DNA from: Buttiauxella sp. A111
GTDB taxonomy: Bacteria; Pseudomonadota; Gammaproteobacteria; Enterobacterales; Enterobacteriaceae
Assembly (NCBI RefSeq): GCF_014189855.1
Contig: NZ_BJFN01000004.1
Location: 372,001 to 436,000, forward strand
DNA length: 64,000 bases
Direction: 5' to 3'
Within the stretch, counting starts at the first letter, position 1; every line of letters begins with the position of its first letter. Shown here piece by piece: positions 8,311 through 19,559 of the stretch. The notes under the pieces are model-generated. The model did no database searches, was not told where the DNA came from, and was given only the letters and a program-made list of their open reading frames with translations. Both the position numbers and the translations under genes were made by a program.

Positions 8311-10569
8311 ATGTCGACGCACGATAAACATCCGTTAAGTCACAGCGCACCAATACATGACGCCAATGAATCCAGGCCCGGTATGGATTCTCTGGCTCCT
8401 GAAGATGGATCTCACCGCCCTTCCACTGTACCTACGCCTCCTGGAGCACAACCCACTGCTGCAGGAAGTTATAAAAGCCCGGATACCTCCAACGAAAAAC
8501 TAAAATCGCTCGATGTGCACCGCAAGGATGGCGAAAACTTCCCGCTGACGACCAATCAGGGTGTGCGGATTGCCGATGACCAAAATTCACTGCGCGCCGG
8601 TACGCGCGGGCCTACGCTTCTGGAAGATTTTATCCTGCGGGAAAAAATCACCCATTTCGACCATGAGCGTATCCCCGAGCGTATCGTACATGCGCGGGGT
8701 TCGGCGGCTCACGGTTACTTCCAGCCCTACAAAAATTTGGCGGAAGTCACCAAAGCGGATTTTCTATCGGACCCTGATAAAATCACGCCGGTATTCGTGC
8801 GATTTTCGACCGTACAAGGCGGCGCAGGCTCTGCCGACACCGTGCGTGATATCCGTGGATTTGCCACCAAATTCTATACCGAAGAAGGCATTTTCGATTT
8901 GGTCGGTAACAACACCCCGGTATTCTTTATTCAGGATGCACATAAATTCCCTGATTTCGTCCACGCCGTTAAACCCGAGCCACACTGGGCCATACCGCAA
9001 GGTGGCAGTGCGCACGACACTTTCTGGGATTATGTATCACTGCAACCCGAAACGCTGCACAACGTCATCTGGGCAATGTCTGATCGTGGTCTTCCACGCA
9101 GCTATCGCACCATGGAAGGGTTCGGTATTCATACCTTCCGTATGATTAATGCCGACGGCAAAGCCACCTTCGTGCGTTTCCACTGGAAACCCACCGCCGG
9201 TAAAGCATCGCTGGTATGGGATGAATCGCAAAAGCTGACGGGGCGCGATCCGGATTTCCACCGCCGCGATCTTTGGGAATCTATTGAAGCGGGCGATTTC
9301 CCGGAATACGAATTGGGGCTGCAATTAATCCCTGAAGAAGATGAGTTCAAATACGATTTCGATCTGTTAGACCCGACCAAACTGATCCCGGAAGAGCTGG
9401 TCCCCGTCCATCTGGTGGGCAAAATGACGCTCAATCGTAACCCGGATAATTTCTTCGCTGAAAACGAACAAGCAGCCTTCCATCCAGGACATATCGTCCC
9501 TGGGCTGGATTTCAGTAATGATCCATTATTACAGGGGCGTTTATTCTCTTATACCGATACGCAAATCAGCCGCCTGGGTGGCCCGAACTTCCATGAAATC
9601 CCGATTAACCGCCCTGTCTGCCCCTATCACAACTTCCAGCGTGATGGCATGCACCGAATAGATATCGACAGCAATCCTGCCAACTACGAACCGAACTCCA
9701 TCAACGATAACTGGCCACGCGAAACGCCGCCGGGGCCAAAACGTGGCGGCTTTGAGAGTTATCAAACACGGGTTGAAGGGCATAAAATTCGCGAACGTAG
9801 CCCATCGTTTGGTGAGTATTACTCGCAACCCCGGCTGTTCTGGCAAAGCCAAACGCCTGTCGAGCAGCAACATATTATCAGCGCTTTTAGCTTCGAATTA
9901 TCCAAAGTGGCGCGGCCCTACATCCGCGAAAGAGTGCTGGATCATCTGACACACATTGATATTTCGCTGGCACAACCCGTTGCAGAAAATCTCGGTATTG
10001 AGCTTTCCGATGAGCAGATGCACGTCGCCCCACCGAAAGATGTCAATGGCCTGAAGAAAGACCCGAGTCTAAGCCTGTATGCGGTGCCAAGCGGCTCAGT
10101 GAAAGGCAGAGTCGTTGCGATTCTACTCAGTGAAAATGCGAATGCGGCGGATGTGCTGGTGACAATGCAGGCGCTGAAAGCCCAGGGCGTCCACAGCAAA
10201 CTGTTGTTCTCGCGTCTGGGCGACGTTAGCGCTGACGATAGCTCCTTGCTGCCGATTGGAGCCACGTTCACCGGTTCGCCGTCGGTCAGCGTCGATGCGG
10301 TGATAGTCCCCGGAGGCGACATCAGCTCCATTTTAAATAATGGCGATGCCACTTATTATTTAATGGAAGCCTATAAACACTTAAAAGTCATCGGCCTCGC
10401 AGGTGATGCCCGACAGTTTAAATCTAAGCTGGGTATTGATAACCAAGGTGAGGAAGGTGTAGTTGAAGGTGACACCGTCACAACTACATTTACCGATGAT
10501 TTCCTGCAACATCTCGCCGCGCACCGCGTCTGGTCGCGTAGTAACAAAGTTAGCCATATTCCTGCATAG
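8311..10569 (+). CDS. katE: Catalase HPII (KatE)
   Basis: Large-subunit monofunctional haem catalase, destroying hydrogen peroxide in stationary phase; 752 residues from the chosen start, versus 753 in E. coli. Catalytic His in [10 protein letters not shown] (about residue 127), distal Asn in VGNNTP and proximal haem-ligand Tyr in RLFSYTDTQ are present. The C-terminal flavodoxin-like domain of large catalases (from about 580) is complete. The frame opens at 8260, but ATG 8311 is spaced correctly from CAGGAG and aligns with E. coli. A terminator follows at once and osmE faces it; the chb operon found between these genes in E. coli is absent. Confidence 0.96.
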   Translation: MSTHDKHPLSHSAPIHDANESRPGMDSLAPEDGSHRPSTVPTPPGAQPTAAGSYKSPDTSNEKLKSLDVHRKDGENFPLTTNQGVRIADDQNSLRAGTRGPTLLEDFILREKITHFDHERIPERIVHARGSAAHGYFQPYKNLAEVTKADFLSDPDKITPVFVRFSTVQGGAGSADTVRDIRGFATKFYTEEGIFDLVGNNTPVFFIQDAHKFPDFVHAVKPEPHWAIPQGGSAHDTFWDYVSLQPETLHNVIWAMSDRGLPRSYRTMEGFGIHTFRMINADGKATFVRFHWKPTAGKASLVWDESQKLTGRDPDFHRRDLWESIEAGDFPEYELGLQLIPEEDEFKYDFDLLDPTKLIPEELVPVHLVGKMTLNRNPDNFFAENEQAAFHPGHIVPGLDFSNDPLLQGRLFSYTDTQISRLGGPNFHEIPINRPVCPYHNFQRDGMHRIDIDSNPANYEPNSINDNWPRETPPGPKRGGFESYQTRVEGHKIRERSPSFGEYYSQPRLFWQSQTPVEQQHIISAFSFELSKVARPYIRERVLDHLTHIDISLAQPVAENLGIELSDEQMHVAPPKDVNGLKKDPSLSLYAVPSGSVKGRVVAILLSENANAADVLVTMQALKAQGVHSKLLFSRLGDVSADDSSLLPIGATFTGSPSVSVDAVIVPGGDISSILNNGDATYYLMEAYKHLKVIGLAGDARQFKSKLGIDNQGEEGVVEGDTVTTTFTDDFLQHLAAHRVWSRSNKVSHIPA

Positions 10570-10576
10570 CCACAAA

Positions 10577-10608
10577 AAAAGCCGCCACGGTTAGGTGGCG
10601 GCTTTTTT
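10577..10608. terminator. Bidirectional terminator katE / osmE
   Basis: Perfect stem GCCGCCAC / GTGGCGGC flanked by seven A residues on the left and six T residues on the right, so it can stop transcription from both convergent genes. Confidence 0.93.
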
Positions 10609-10621
10609 ACTTAAGGCGTTA

Positions 10622-10960
10622 TTATTTTTTCGTTTGTGGATCGGTATCGTATTCGGCACAAGACTGATAACCGGAATTCATCACATGACCGGTTTCATCA
10701 AGTGCTACAAAGTAAGTTTCGGTTTTGCCTTCGCGCTGGCCAAGAATATAGGTCTGGCAAGTACCGCGAGCGTGAATCATGGTGATTTCTGAAGAAGGTT
10801 TACCCGCAATTTGCTGTACTTGCTCACGGCTCATGCCTTTTTTCACATCTTTGACCACGGGCGTCGCCACCTGATCTTTGGTACGGTCATACGCCGTACA
10901 ACCCGCAAGCATTGTCATCACCGCTGCTGCACTTAAAAATCCTGCAAAATTCTTGTTCAT
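10622..10960 (-). CDS. osmE: Osmotically inducible lipoprotein OsmE
   Basis: Lipoprotein of 112 residues with signal peptide and lipobox LAGC (lipidated Cys about residue 21). The rest is a SmpA/OmlA (BamE-like) fold: the motif [16 protein letters not shown] is typical. Probably tethered to the inner face of an envelope membrane; function in osmotic stress is not defined. AGGATAAAAT precedes the ATG. Gene order osmE-nadE is conserved with E. coli. Confidence 0.92.
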   Translation of the reverse strand: MNKNFAGFLSAAAVMTMLAGCTAYDRTKDQVATPVVKDVKKGMSREQVQQIAGKPSSEITMIHARGTCQTYILGQREGKTETYFVALDETGHVMNSGYQSCAEYDTDPQTKK

Positions 10961-11224
10961 ATTTTATCCTCGTTTTTCAGGGTATTGCTCATGCGTGTTC
11001 ATTAAGCGTGGAATAGAAAAGCGCTTTTTTCAACTAACCAGACCAAATGAACAAATTTTAGGATTATTATACAAAACACCAAGTTAGCTCCAGAACGCTC
11101 TAAATCACACCAAATGATTCCATACATGCGCATGAGTCTTGTCGTTTTACCTACAAACGGGTAGTTTTAACAAATCTGACTTTTGCTGCCTGCGCACGCA
11201 GGTACACCGTAACCGGAGGGTTAA

Positions 11225-12052
11225 ATGGCTCTGCAACAAGAGATTATCCAGGCATTAGGGGTTAAACCACAGATCGACCCGCAGCACGAAATCCGTGTCA
11301 GCGTCGATTTTCTGAAGTCGTATCTGAAAAGATACTCGTTTATTAAGTCCCTGGTATTGGGTATCAGCGGCGGCCAGGACTCCACCCTGACAGGCAAACT
11401 TTGCCAACTGGCTATCAATGAACTGCGCAACGAAACCGGTGACGACAGCTACCAGTTTATCGCAGTACGTTTGCCGTTTGGTGTGCAGGCTGACGAGCAA
11501 GACTGCCAGGATGCGATCACCTTTATCCAGCCCGATCGCGTGTTAACCGTAAACATCAAAGGCTCGGTCCTGGCAAGTGAGCACGCGCTGCGTAACGCGG
11601 GAATTGAGCTGAGCGATTTCATTCGTGGCAACGAAAAAGCTCGCGAGCGTATGAAAGCCCAGTACAGCATTGCGGGTATGACCAAAGGCGTGGTGGTGGG
11701 TACGGACCATGGTGCTGAAGCGGTGACCGGTTTCTTCACCAAATACGGCGATGGCGGGACTGATATCAACCCAATCTTCCGTCTGAACAAACGTCAGGGC
11801 AAAGCGCTGCTTAAAATCCTGGGCTGCCCGGAACACCTCTACCAGAAAGCCCCAACGGCGGATCTGGAAGATGATCGCCCTTCTCTGCCGGACGAAGCCG
11901 CGCTCGGTGTCACTTACGAACAGATTGACGATTATCTGGAAGGTAAGACTCTGGATGACGCCACCAGCAAAATCATCGAAGGCTGGTATCTGAAAACTGA
12001 GCACAAACGTCGCCCACCGATTACGGTGTTTGACGATTTCTGGAAGAAATAA
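11225..12052 (+). CDS. nadE: NH3-dependent NAD+ synthetase (NadE)
   Basis: Converts deamido-NAD to NAD with ATP and ammonia, the final step of NAD synthesis; 275 residues, no glutaminase domain, as in E. coli. The PP-loop SGGQDS is at residues 48-53; the ammonia/ATP region with [20 protein letters not shown] and the C-terminal KTEHKRRPP motif are intact. CGGAGGG precedes the ATG. Divergent from osmE. Confidence 0.96.
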   Translation: MALQQEIIQALGVKPQIDPQHEIRVSVDFLKSYLKRYSFIKSLVLGISGGQDSTLTGKLCQLAINELRNETGDDSYQFIAVRLPFGVQADEQDCQDAITFIQPDRVLTVNIKGSVLASEHALRNAGIELSDFIRGNEKARERMKAQYSIAGMTKGVVVGTDHGAEAVTGFFTKYGDGGTDINPIFRLNKRQGKALLKILGCPEHLYQKAPTADLEDDRPSLPDEAALGVTYEQIDDYLEGKTLDDATSKIIEGWYLKTEHKRRPPITVFDDFWKK

Positions 12053-12156
12053 CGCCACACCAGGTGGATGTCGCCTACGTTAATCCCCGATAAAAGTATT
12101 TTCGTCGGCCAGCTTAACGTAAGCGACATCCGATATTCGCGACATTCTGGAAACAC

Positions 12157-13047
12157 ATGGACAGCTCTGCAAAACGCGCCACGGCCTTTGGCTTGCTGGC
12201 GATCCTCCTCTGGAGCACCTCGGTTGGTTTATTACGCAGTATCAGCGAACATTTTGGCCCCGTTGGCGGCGCCGCGCTAATTTACACCGTTAGCGCCCTA
12301 TGCCTGTGCCTTGCCCGTGGTTTACCCAAAATACGCGAAATCCCGACCCGCTATTTATGGAGTGGCGGCGCTTTATTTGTCTCCTATGAAATCTGTCTTG
12401 CGTTGGCCATTGGGCTGGCAAACAGCCGCAGCCAATCGCTGGAACTGGGGATGATTAACTATTTGTGGCCGAGCCTGACGATTCTTCTCGCGCTGTTTAT
12501 TAATCAGCAACGCAGCAACTTATGGCTCTGGCCAGGACTGGCACTTTCCCTTGCGGGCATTGTTCAGGTCATGAAAGGAGATGGCGACTGGTCACCGTTG
12601 CAGATGTGGTACAACATTCTCGATAACCCACTGGCATACGGACTGGCCTTTGCCGCCGCGATAATCTGGGCGCTGTATTGCAACATTACACGTCGCTTTA
12701 GCGAGGGGAAAAACGGCGTATCACTGTTTTTCTGCGCCACCGCCATTGTGCTGTGGGTGAAGTTTGCCTTCGTGAGCGAAGCTCCGATTCATTTTACGCT
12801 ACCGTCCACGCTGCAACTGTTGTTTATGGGGATGTCTACGGCAGTGGCCTATTCAGCCTGGAACCACGGAATTCAGCGCGGGAACATGACGCTGCTCGCG
12901 ACTGCATCCTATTTTACGCCGGTACTTTCGGCGTTGATCGCAAGTCTTTGGCTGGGGTTACATCCGGGTTGGGCGTTCTGGCAGGGTGTTGTCATGGTAG
13001 TTGGCGGGTCATTGCTTTGTTGGCTCGCGACCCGCAACTACGGTTAA
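12157..13047 (+). CDS. yddG: Aromatic amino acid exporter, YddG-like (DMT family)
   Basis: Ten-helix drug/metabolite transporter with two EamA repeats, 296 residues. It resembles E. coli YddG, which exports aromatic amino acids and paraquat: shared segments include LLWSTSVGL, FVSYEICLAL, NYLWPSLTIL, SYFTPVLSALIA and GGSLLCWLATR. Identity to E. coli YddG looks moderate, so substrate range is inferred. In E. coli yddG is elsewhere (near fdn); here it lies between nadE and hut. An ERIC begins five bases past its stop. Confidence 0.8.
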   Translation: MDSSAKRATAFGLLAILLWSTSVGLLRSISEHFGPVGGAALIYTVSALCLCLARGLPKIREIPTRYLWSGGALFVSYEICLALAIGLANSRSQSLELGMINYLWPSLTILLALFINQQRSNLWLWPGLALSLAGIVQVMKGDGDWSPLQMWYNILDNPLAYGLAFAAAIIWALYCNITRRFSEGKNGVSLFFCATAIVLWVKFAFVSEAPIHFTLPSTLQLLFMGMSTAVAYSAWNHGIQRGNMTLLATASYFTPVLSALIASLWLGLHPGWAFWQGVVMVVGGSLLCWLATRNYG

Positions 13048-13049
13048 CG

Positions 13050-13231
13050 CTTCATACTTCGAGCCGCAGCTGTGTTGGCTGCACTCCCAAGCCCCAGTCA
13101 CTTACTTTAGTAAGCTCCTGGGGACTTGCTCATTTGCCGCGTTACTCGGCCTGTGGCCTCGCCCCTTCGGGGCCAGCGCAAGCGCTGTTCAAAAACGCAC
13201 TGGCGTTTTAGTGCTGCAACTCGAATTATTT
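13050..13231 (-). repeat. ERIC element with 70-bp internal insertion
   Basis: In inverted orientation the sequence carries the ERIC core (AGTCACTTACTTTAGTAAGC, CTCCTGGGGACTTG, TTGCCGC, CTGCAACTCGAATTATTT). It matches the elements at 21588 and 36247. Bases 13144-13213 interrupt it between TTGCCGCGTT and CTGCAACTCG; this 70-bp insert has its own inverted repeats (CAGCGC/GCGCTG, AACGC/GCGTT). One ERIC tip overlaps the hutU stop codon. Confidence 0.9.
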
Positions 13232-14926
13232 TGCGTTACTTTTTTGGATCATCGGCAGTTTTAAATCATGCTGATGAGCGCACTCAACAGCGCTTTCATA
13301 ACCCGCGTCGGCATGGCGCATGACACCTGTCGCAGGGTCATTCCACAGCACACGTCCTAAACGCACCTCGGCTTCTGGCGTGCCGTCGGCAACAATCACC
13401 ACGCCTGCGTGTTGTGAGAAGCCCATCCCCACGCCGCCGCCATGATGCAAACTTACCCATGTGGCACCGCCTGCGGTATTGAGCAACGCGTTCAGCAACG
13501 GCCAATCAGAAACCGCATCGGAACCGTCTTTCATCGACTCCGTTTCACGGTTTGGTGAAGCTACCGAACCACAATCGAGATGATCACGGCCAATGACCAC
13601 TGGCGCTTTCAACTCGCCGTTACGAACCATTTCGTTAAACGCCAGTCCAGCACGATGGCGCTCCCCTAACCCCAGCCAGCAGATACGTGCCGGCAGGCCC
13701 TGGAATGCAATGCGCTCTTGCGCCATATCCAGCCAGCGATGCAGGTTGTGGTTATCCGGGAACAGCTCTTTCAGTTTTGCATCAGTTTTGGCGATATCTT
13801 CCGGATCACCCGAAAGTGCAACCCAGCGGAACGGTCCTTTGCCCTCGCAGAATAGCGGACGAATATAAGCCGGAACAAAGCCTGGGAAATCAAAGGCATT
13901 TTCCACGCCTTCATCGAATGCTACCTGGCGGATATTGTTGCCGTAATCCACCGTCGGCACGCCCATTTCCCAGAAATCGAGCATCGCCTGAACGTGCACC
14001 GCCATGGATGCCCGAGCGGCTTTTTCCACTGATTTCGGTTGCGATGTACGTTCATTCTGCCAGCGTTCTACCGTCCAACCTTGCGGTAAATAACCGTTGA
14101 TGGGATCGTGTGCCGAAGTTTGGTCGGTCACAATATCAGGCTTAATACCGCCTGCTTTCGCACGTTTCACCAGCTCAGGCAGAATTTCAGCCGCGTTACC
14201 CAGCAGACCCACGGAGATAGCTTTTTTCTCCGCGTTAGCCTGTTCAATAATTGCCAGCGCTTCATCAAGATTGGTCGCTTTGTAGTCGAGATATCGAGTG
14301 CGCAGACGGAAATCAATGCGCGACTCCTGGCATTCGATGGCTAATACTGAAGCGCCAGCCAGCACGCCTGCCAATGGTTGTGCTCCCCCCATCCCACCGA
14401 GCCCAGCAGTCAGGATCCATTTACCGCGCAAATCGCCACCGTAATGTTGGCGCCCAGCTTCAGCAAAGGTTTCAAACGTGCCCTGTACGATGCCTTGCGC
14501 GCCGATGTAAATCCACGACCCCGCGGTCATCTGGCCGTACATCATCAGCCCGGCTTTATCGAGCTCGTGGAAATGATCCCAGGTTGCCCAGTGCGGCACT
14601 AGGTTGGAGTTTGCGATTAAGACACGCGGCGCGTCGGCGTGCGTGCGGAAAATCCCCACCGGTTTACCGGATTGCACCAGAAGCGTTTCTTCGGCTTTCA
14701 GGCTGCGCAGCGAAGCGAGGATCTGCTCGAAGCATTCCCAGTTACGCGCCGCTTTGCCGATCCCGCCATACACCACCAGATCTTCCGGGCGTTCAGCGAC
14801 ATCGGGATCGAGATTATTTTGGATCATGCGGTAAGCCGCTTCGATCAACCAGTTTTCGCAGTGCAATGTGCTACCGTGTGGAGCGCGTACCGTGCGGGCT
14901 ACCGCCTGTTTTACAGATTCAGTCAT
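13226..14926 (-). CDS. hutU: Urocanate hydratase (HutU)
   Basis: NAD-dependent cytosolic urocanase, converting urocanate to imidazolonepropionate in histidine breakdown; 566 residues, normal length. The NAD-binding [10 protein letters not shown] motif and the active-site region [15 protein letters not shown] are complete. The frame opens at an ATG overlapping the hutH stop (14944), but GGGAG sits at the right distance only for ATG 14926, so I chose that. Its stop codon TAA lies within the tip of an ERIC. It is the second gene of a hutHU operon. Confidence 0.96.
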   Translation of the reverse strand: MTESVKQAVARTVRAPHGSTLHCENWLIEAAYRMIQNNLDPDVAERPEDLVVYGGIGKAARNWECFEQILASLRSLKAEETLLVQSGKPVGIFRTHADAPRVLIANSNLVPHWATWDHFHELDKAGLMMYGQMTAGSWIYIGAQGIVQGTFETFAEAGRQHYGGDLRGKWILTAGLGGMGGAQPLAGVLAGASVLAIECQESRIDFRLRTRYLDYKATNLDEALAIIEQANAEKKAISVGLLGNAAEILPELVKRAKAGGIKPDIVTDQTSAHDPINGYLPQGWTVERWQNERTSQPKSVEKAARASMAVHVQAMLDFWEMGVPTVDYGNNIRQVAFDEGVENAFDFPGFVPAYIRPLFCEGKGPFRWVALSGDPEDIAKTDAKLKELFPDNHNLHRWLDMAQERIAFQGLPARICWLGLGERHRAGLAFNEMVRNGELKAPVVIGRDHLDCGSVASPNRETESMKDGSDAVSDWPLLNALLNTAGGATWVSLHHGGGVGMGFSQHAGVVIVADGTPEAEVRLGRVLWNDPATGVMRHADAGYESAVECAHQHDLKLPMIQKSNAK

Positions 14927-14943
14927 TGTGGTGGCTCCCGGCA

Positions 14944-16488
14944 TCAGGCCGATGTAGAAGGAAAGAGTTGAGTAATGACAGCAGGTAACTCACCGCTGGC
15001 ACCCCACTGGCGCATGCTTTCAATATCTGGAGCCAGTAAGCGATCTTTATCAAGGAAGGCGACACGCTGGCGTACGCCGCTGAAAACTTCTTCCATTAGT
15101 GGAGAACTGCGAAGCGGGCGAGAAAACTCGATGCCCTGAGCGGCTGCCATGGCTTCTATACCCACCACGGCGGCGGTGTTGAAGCACATGTCACCCAAAC
15201 GGCGAGCGGCGTAGGTCGCCATGGAAACGTGATCTTCCTGGTTTGCTGACGTCGGGAGGCTGTCCACGCTGCCAGGATGAGCCAGCGATTTGTTTTCGGA
15301 CGCAAGCGCTGCGGCCGTCACCTGCGCAATCATAAATCCGGAGTTAATCCCACCTTCTTTCACCAGGAACGGCGGCAAGCCAGACAGCCCGGTATCGAGC
15401 AGCAATGCCAGACGGCGCTCGGAAATCGCACCAATCTCAGCAACCGCCAGTGCAATAATGTCGGCGGCAAACGCCACCGGCTCAGCGTGGAAATTCCCGC
15501 CAGAAATGACTTCACCCGTATCGCTAAACACCAGCGGGTTATCAGATGCCGCGTTGGCTTCAATTTGCAGTACACGTGCCGCGTGACGCAGGTTATCAAG
15601 GCATGCGCCCATCACCTGCGGGACACAGCGAATGGAATATGGATCTTGCACACGTCCACAATGCTGATGGGAATCGACAATTTCGCTGTCTTCCAACAGC
15701 ACTCTGACCGCGGCTGCGACATCAATCTGCCCCGTTTGCCCACGCGCTTCATGAATACGCGCATCAAACGGTTTTACCGAACCTTTAATCGCTTCAAGCG
15801 ATAACGCCCCCGCTACCAGACCCGCACCGAAGACTTTTTCGCCTTCAAACAGGCCACGCAGCGCGAGTGCTGTAGACACTTGTGTGCCGTTGAGTAACGC
15901 CAGCCCCTCTTTTGGCCCAAGCACTAACGGCTCGACGCCCGCCATTTTTAACCCGGCAGTAGCAGGCACTTCTTCGCCATTGATCCGCACATTCCCTTCA
16001 CCCAGCAGCATCAGCGAAAGATGCGCCAGCGGAGCGAGGTCGCCCGATGCACCAACCGATCCTTTTTCAGGGATAACAGGCATCACACCGGCATTAAACA
16101 GGCGCAACAAACTGTCGATAACACGCATACGCACACCAGAATGGCCCCGCGCAAGGCTGATGATTTTACTGGCCATGACGACGCGAACCACATCATCAGG
16201 CAGCGGTTTCCCAAGCCCTACGCTGTGTGAAAGCACCAGATTGCGTTGCAGCTCAGCCAAATGGTCATTTGCAATTGTGGTTTGTGCTAATTTGCCAAAA
16301 CCCGTATTAATGCCGTAAACCACATCGCCATGTTTAACGATAGCTTCGACGGTTTGTTGCGCTTTCTCAACCGCATCAATGGCCTGTGGATCAAGACTTA
16401 ACGTGACGGTTCCATGGTAGATTTCACGCAATGTGGCGAGCGTGACGCGCCCCGGTGTAAGACAGCAAAGCTTTTTTTGCAGTGACAT
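14944..16488 (-). CDS. hutH: Histidine ammonia-lyase (HutH)
   Basis: Releases ammonia from histidine to give urocanate, step one of the pathway; 514 residues. The Ala-Ser-Gly triad that cyclises to the MIO cofactor is at 147-149 within [23 protein letters not shown] precedes the ATG. The end of hutH touches the beginning of hutU, indicating one operon. A HutC-type operator at 16529 lies between this gene and divergent hutC. Confidence 0.97.
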   Translation of the reverse strand: MSLQKKLCCLTPGRVTLATLREIYHGTVTLSLDPQAIDAVEKAQQTVEAIVKHGDVVYGINTGFGKLAQTTIANDHLAELQRNLVLSHSVGLGKPLPDDVVRVVMASKIISLARGHSGVRMRVIDSLLRLFNAGVMPVIPEKGSVGASGDLAPLAHLSLMLLGEGNVRINGEEVPATAGLKMAGVEPLVLGPKEGLALLNGTQVSTALALRGLFEGEKVFGAGLVAGALSLEAIKGSVKPFDARIHEARGQTGQIDVAAAVRVLLEDSEIVDSHQHCGRVQDPYSIRCVPQVMGACLDNLRHAARVLQIEANAASDNPLVFSDTGEVISGGNFHAEPVAFAADIIALAVAEIGAISERRLALLLDTGLSGLPPFLVKEGGINSGFMIAQVTAAALASENKSLAHPGSVDSLPTSANQEDHVSMATYAARRLGDMCFNTAAVVGIEAMAAAQGIEFSRPLRSSPLMEEVFSGVRQRVAFLDKDRLLAPDIESMRQWGASGELPAVITQLFPSTSA

Positions 16489-16528
16489 AGCGACATCCTG
16501 ATGGCATCAATTCAAGTGAACGTATAGA

Positions 16529-16542
16529 GTTGTATAGACAAC
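16529..16542 (-). promoter_or_regulatory. HutC operator, hutH/hutC divergent promoter
   Basis: On the minus strand the site reads GTTGTCTATACAAC, with inverted arms TTGT/ACAA. Thirteen bases of it (TTGTCTATACAAC) recur exactly at 19530-19542 in the other divergent hut gap. HutC of Klebsiella and Pseudomonas is known to bind TGTATATACA-like sites, so HutC binding is the natural reading. Confidence 0.85.
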
Positions 16543-16680
16543 CTAACTAATAAACCCAAATGGCCGCCAGTGGGTCATAGGTAATTTTTATTGAACAGTG
16601 AGCGAGATCGCGCTTTCGCCGCAAAATGAAATGTTATATCCCTGCCTCTTGAAAGGCTGCGGGTATCAAAGGAACGACCA

Positions 16681-17433
16681 ATGTCTGAAAACCAACCTCT
16701 GACACAACTACGCGCAGCTATCAGTGATTTACCCGCCCCAATTTACTTACGGGTTAAGCAGGGGATTATTAGTCAGATTCGTAGTGGCAACTGGCTTGCC
16801 CATCAGCGCGTGCCTTCGGAAACCGAGTTGGTGAATGCGCTGAATGTCAGCAGGATGACCATCAACCGCGCACTTCGGGAGCTCACCGGTGAAGGCTGGC
16901 TGGTGCGCATGCAAGGTGTGGGGACATTTGTCGCAGAGCTTAAAGGCCATACCGCATTGTTGGAAGTGGGCAGTATTGCCGAAGAGATTACCGCGCGCGG
17001 TCACCATTATCGCAATCAGGTCATCGCACTCGAACAAGTGAAAGCGGATGAACAACTGGCCCACGCCTTTTCGTTCAATGTCGGTGAGCCGCTGTTTTAC
17101 TCACAGTTGGTGCATTACGATAATGATATGGCGGTACAACTGGAGACGCGGTATGTGAATCCGGCGCTGGCTGCGGATTACCTGCAACAAGATTTCCGCT
17201 TGTTCACACCCCACCATTATTTGAGTAAGGTCGCGCCGTTAACCTCAGGCGAACACATTGTTGAAGCGGTGCTGGCGGATGAGTCCCAACAAGGGTTGCT
17301 CGAAGTGACATCCAGCCAGCCTTGCCTGCTGATTCAGCGCCGAACCTGGCACCATTCGCAGGTCGTGACGGTGGCCCGGTTGTTATATCCGGGCTCACGT
17401 TATCAACTGGTGGGGAGTTTTACTGGCAAGTGA
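16681..17433 (+). CDS. hutC: Histidine utilisation repressor HutC (GntR family)
   Basis: Transcriptional repressor, 250 residues. The N-terminal winged helix (about 18-85) contains PSETELVNALNVSRMTINRA; the C-terminal part is a UTRA ligand domain, which in HutC senses urocanate. It is transcribed away from hutHU across a 192-bp gap that holds one operator, so it probably controls itself too. Its stop directly abuts the stop of convergent hutD. Confidence 0.95.
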   Translation: MSENQPLTQLRAAISDLPAPIYLRVKQGIISQIRSGNWLAHQRVPSETELVNALNVSRMTINRALRELTGEGWLVRMQGVGTFVAELKGHTALLEVGSIAEEITARGHHYRNQVIALEQVKADEQLAHAFSFNVGEPLFYSQLVHYDNDMAVQLETRYVNPALAADYLQQDFRLFTPHHYLSKVAPLTSGEHIVEAVLADESQQGLLEVTSSQPCLLIQRRTWHHSQVVTVARLLYPGSRYQLVGSFTGK

Positions 17434-17979
17434 TCAGAGATAGGTAATTTCGCTAAACAGCAATTTACCTTCTGATTTCAGCAAGCGCAGGGTGTGGCGG
17501 CCATCTTGCCACCACGCACCTTGCTCCGGTGTCAGCAGTTTTTCACCCAGTTGCCACTCGCCACTGAGCACATAAACTATGCCACCACGCGGTGCGAAGG
17601 TGGTAAACGTGCGGTCGGCAACCCGTACTTTGGCGCGGCAACGATCCCGATGGGTCATGATATTAAAATCCATCGACATCCCTTGTTTCAGCTCCGCTTT
17701 AACCGTGTAATCCCCGGCAAAAGCAAACGGCTGAAAGTGCTTAAGGGTATGACGGAACGCCTTTCCGGCATCCAGAACCACTTCCCCACCTTCGAGCAGC
17801 GTAATGACGCGATCGACCTGTGGGAAAGCCGAAAACTCGCCGCTACTGGCAATTGAAGCGATACTGGCTCGCCAGTTGAAATCACGCGTTGCGGGCGGAA
17901 AGCAGCAAATTTCTCGGGTTTCTCCGGCCCCGTTGCGCCACAAGCTGACGGGCACTTTCCGTATATCAAAAAATTCCAT
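17434..17979 (-). CDS. hutD: HutD family protein
   Basis: Cupin-like bicupin protein of the HutD family, 181 residues; in Pseudomonas HutD restrains hut expression or urocanate build-up, mechanism uncertain. Family features include [11 protein letters not shown] near the N terminus and [17 protein letters not shown]. The ATG at 17979 shares its A with the TGA of hutF (TGATG), and AGGAG lies five bases upstream, so translational coupling is likely. It is read in one operon with hutF. Confidence 0.9.
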   Translation of the reverse strand: MEFFDIRKVPVSLWRNGAGETREICCFPPATRDFNWRASIASIASSGEFSAFPQVDRVITLLEGGEVVLDAGKAFRHTLKHFQPFAFAGDYTVKAELKQGMSMDFNIMTHRDRCRAKVRVADRTFTTFAPRGGIVYVLSGEWQLGEKLLTPEQGAWWQDGRHTLRLLKSEGKLLFSEITYL

Positions 17980-19343
17980 CACCACTCCTGAAGTGTGCGC
18001 ATCACCTGCGCAAACTGTGTATTGCTTTGTTCATCGAGCGGGTGCTGTCGGTCACAAATCACCTGTTTTCCTGCAACCCACACGTCTCTAATTTGTTCGC
18101 TCTTACCACCAAATAACCAGCGATTAAGCAGCGCGTAGTCTTCAATATTTGCCAACCACGAATCACGCTCGAGCACTAACCAGTCGGCACGTTGCCCCGG
18201 TGCAATCATCCCCATCGCCACACCGCATGCTTGCGCCCCACCTACAGCGGCCTGACGCCAGAGCACCTCGCCAACCTGCGGCAATTCGGGTAACACAATT
18301 CGGTTACGACGACGGTCACGCAGGCGTTGCGCATATTCAAGCCAGCGTAATTCTTCCAGAGCATTGACTGAAACATGGCTATCCGACCCAATTCCCCAAT
18401 GGCCGCCTTGCGCGATGAAATTCGTCGCCGGGAAAATGCCATCACCCAGGTTCGCTTCGGTGGTTGGGCACAACCCTGCCACTGCACGGCTTTCCACAAT
18501 TTGGGTTAACTCTTCAGCCGATAAATGTGTGGCGTGAACCAGGCACCAGCGGTCATCAACCGCAAAGCGATTAAACAACCATTCCACAGGGCGTTCACCG
18601 CTCCAGGCCACACAGTCATTCACTTCCTTTTCTTGCTCTGCAATATGGATATGCACCGGAAGGCGATAGTCGCTCGCTTCGAGGACATCTTCCATTTGCT
18701 CTTGCGTTACAGCCCGCAATGAGTGGAAGCACAGGCCGTGATTAATGCGCGGATAGCGACGTAATACGGTGCCCAATGCCTGCTGCTGACGCAAATACCG
18801 GTCAACATCCTGAATAAATCTTTTCTGCCCAGGCTGTGGTGGTTGCGCACCAAAACCCGCGTGGCTATAGAGCACCGGCAATAGCGTTTGCCCTATTCCG
18901 GTATTATCGGCAGCAAGCAGCAATTGCTGTAGCATCAAATCGCCTGATGCATAAGGTTTACCGTTAACATCATGATGTAAATAATGAAATTCAGCGACCT
19001 GGGTGTAACCCCCCTTGAGCATATCAATATATAAATGCGTGGCAATCGTGCCGACTTGCTCCGGGGATAATTTCTGCACCATGCGGTACATCATGTCGCG
19101 CCACGTCCAGAAACTGTCCTGGGGATCGCCCGCCACTTCCGTCAGTCCTGCCATCACCCGCTGAAAGGCGTGTGAGTGTAAATTCGAAATAGAAGGGACA
19201 ACGATGCCCGCGAGCAGAGTGGCATTCTCCCCGGACGCGCCAACATCGACATGAGTAATCATCCCTTGTTCATTGACGGTAATACGCACGTTGTGTCCCC
19301 AACCTTGTGGGAGCATCACAACTGGAGCAAAAAATGCAGGCAT
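17979..19343 (-). CDS. hutF: Formimidoylglutamate deiminase (HutF)
   Basis: Amidohydrolase-superfamily zinc enzyme converting formimino-glutamate to formylglutamate plus ammonia; 454 residues. Zinc site NLHSHAFQR (His56, His58), the HIAEQEKEV segment, LVHATHL and [11 protein letters not shown] are all present. With the deformylase HutG it forms the five-step histidine pathway. AAGGA precedes the ATG. Divergent from hutI, with an operator in the gap. Confidence 0.94.
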   Translation of the reverse strand: MPAFFAPVVMLPQGWGHNVRITVNEQGMITHVDVGASGENATLLAGIVVPSISNLHSHAFQRVMAGLTEVAGDPQDSFWTWRDMMYRMVQKLSPEQVGTIATHLYIDMLKGGYTQVAEFHYLHHDVNGKPYASGDLMLQQLLLAADNTGIGQTLLPVLYSHAGFGAQPPQPGQKRFIQDVDRYLRQQQALGTVLRRYPRINHGLCFHSLRAVTQEQMEDVLEASDYRLPVHIHIAEQEKEVNDCVAWSGERPVEWLFNRFAVDDRWCLVHATHLSAEELTQIVESRAVAGLCPTTEANLGDGIFPATNFIAQGGHWGIGSDSHVSVNALEELRWLEYAQRLRDRRRNRIVLPELPQVGEVLWRQAAVGGAQACGVAMGMIAPGQRADWLVLERDSWLANIEDYALLNRWLFGGKSEQIRDVWVAGKQVICDRQHPLDEQSNTQFAQVMRTLQEW

Positions 19344-19528
19344 AGTTTTAATTCCTTCTTTTGCGATGCCAATGATTTAGCGATTAATTCGAGCTAACGC
19401 AAACCAAATTTTAATGCGATTCATCGTTTGCCAAAAAATTGTGTGGCAGGCGACAAAATGATGTTTTGCCCTGGGCTTTGGATGCAGTGGAGTTGCTCAA
19501 CGATCAATGCTGCGCTAGGTTGTTGTCA

Positions 19529-19542
19529 ATTGTCTATACAAC
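19529..19542 (+). promoter_or_regulatory. HutC operator, hutF/hutI divergent promoter
   Basis: ATTGTCTATACAAC, sharing TTGTCTATACAAC exactly with the reverse complement of the site at 16529. It lies 18 bases upstream of the hutI start and 186 bases upstream of hutF. Confidence 0.85.
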
Positions 19543-19559
19543 CTGATGTGGAGAATGTC

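Noticed and set aside
14251-14988. Long plus-strand frame (245 codons) opposite hutU
   Set aside because: Antisense shadow of a high-GC coding gene; hutU is unambiguous.
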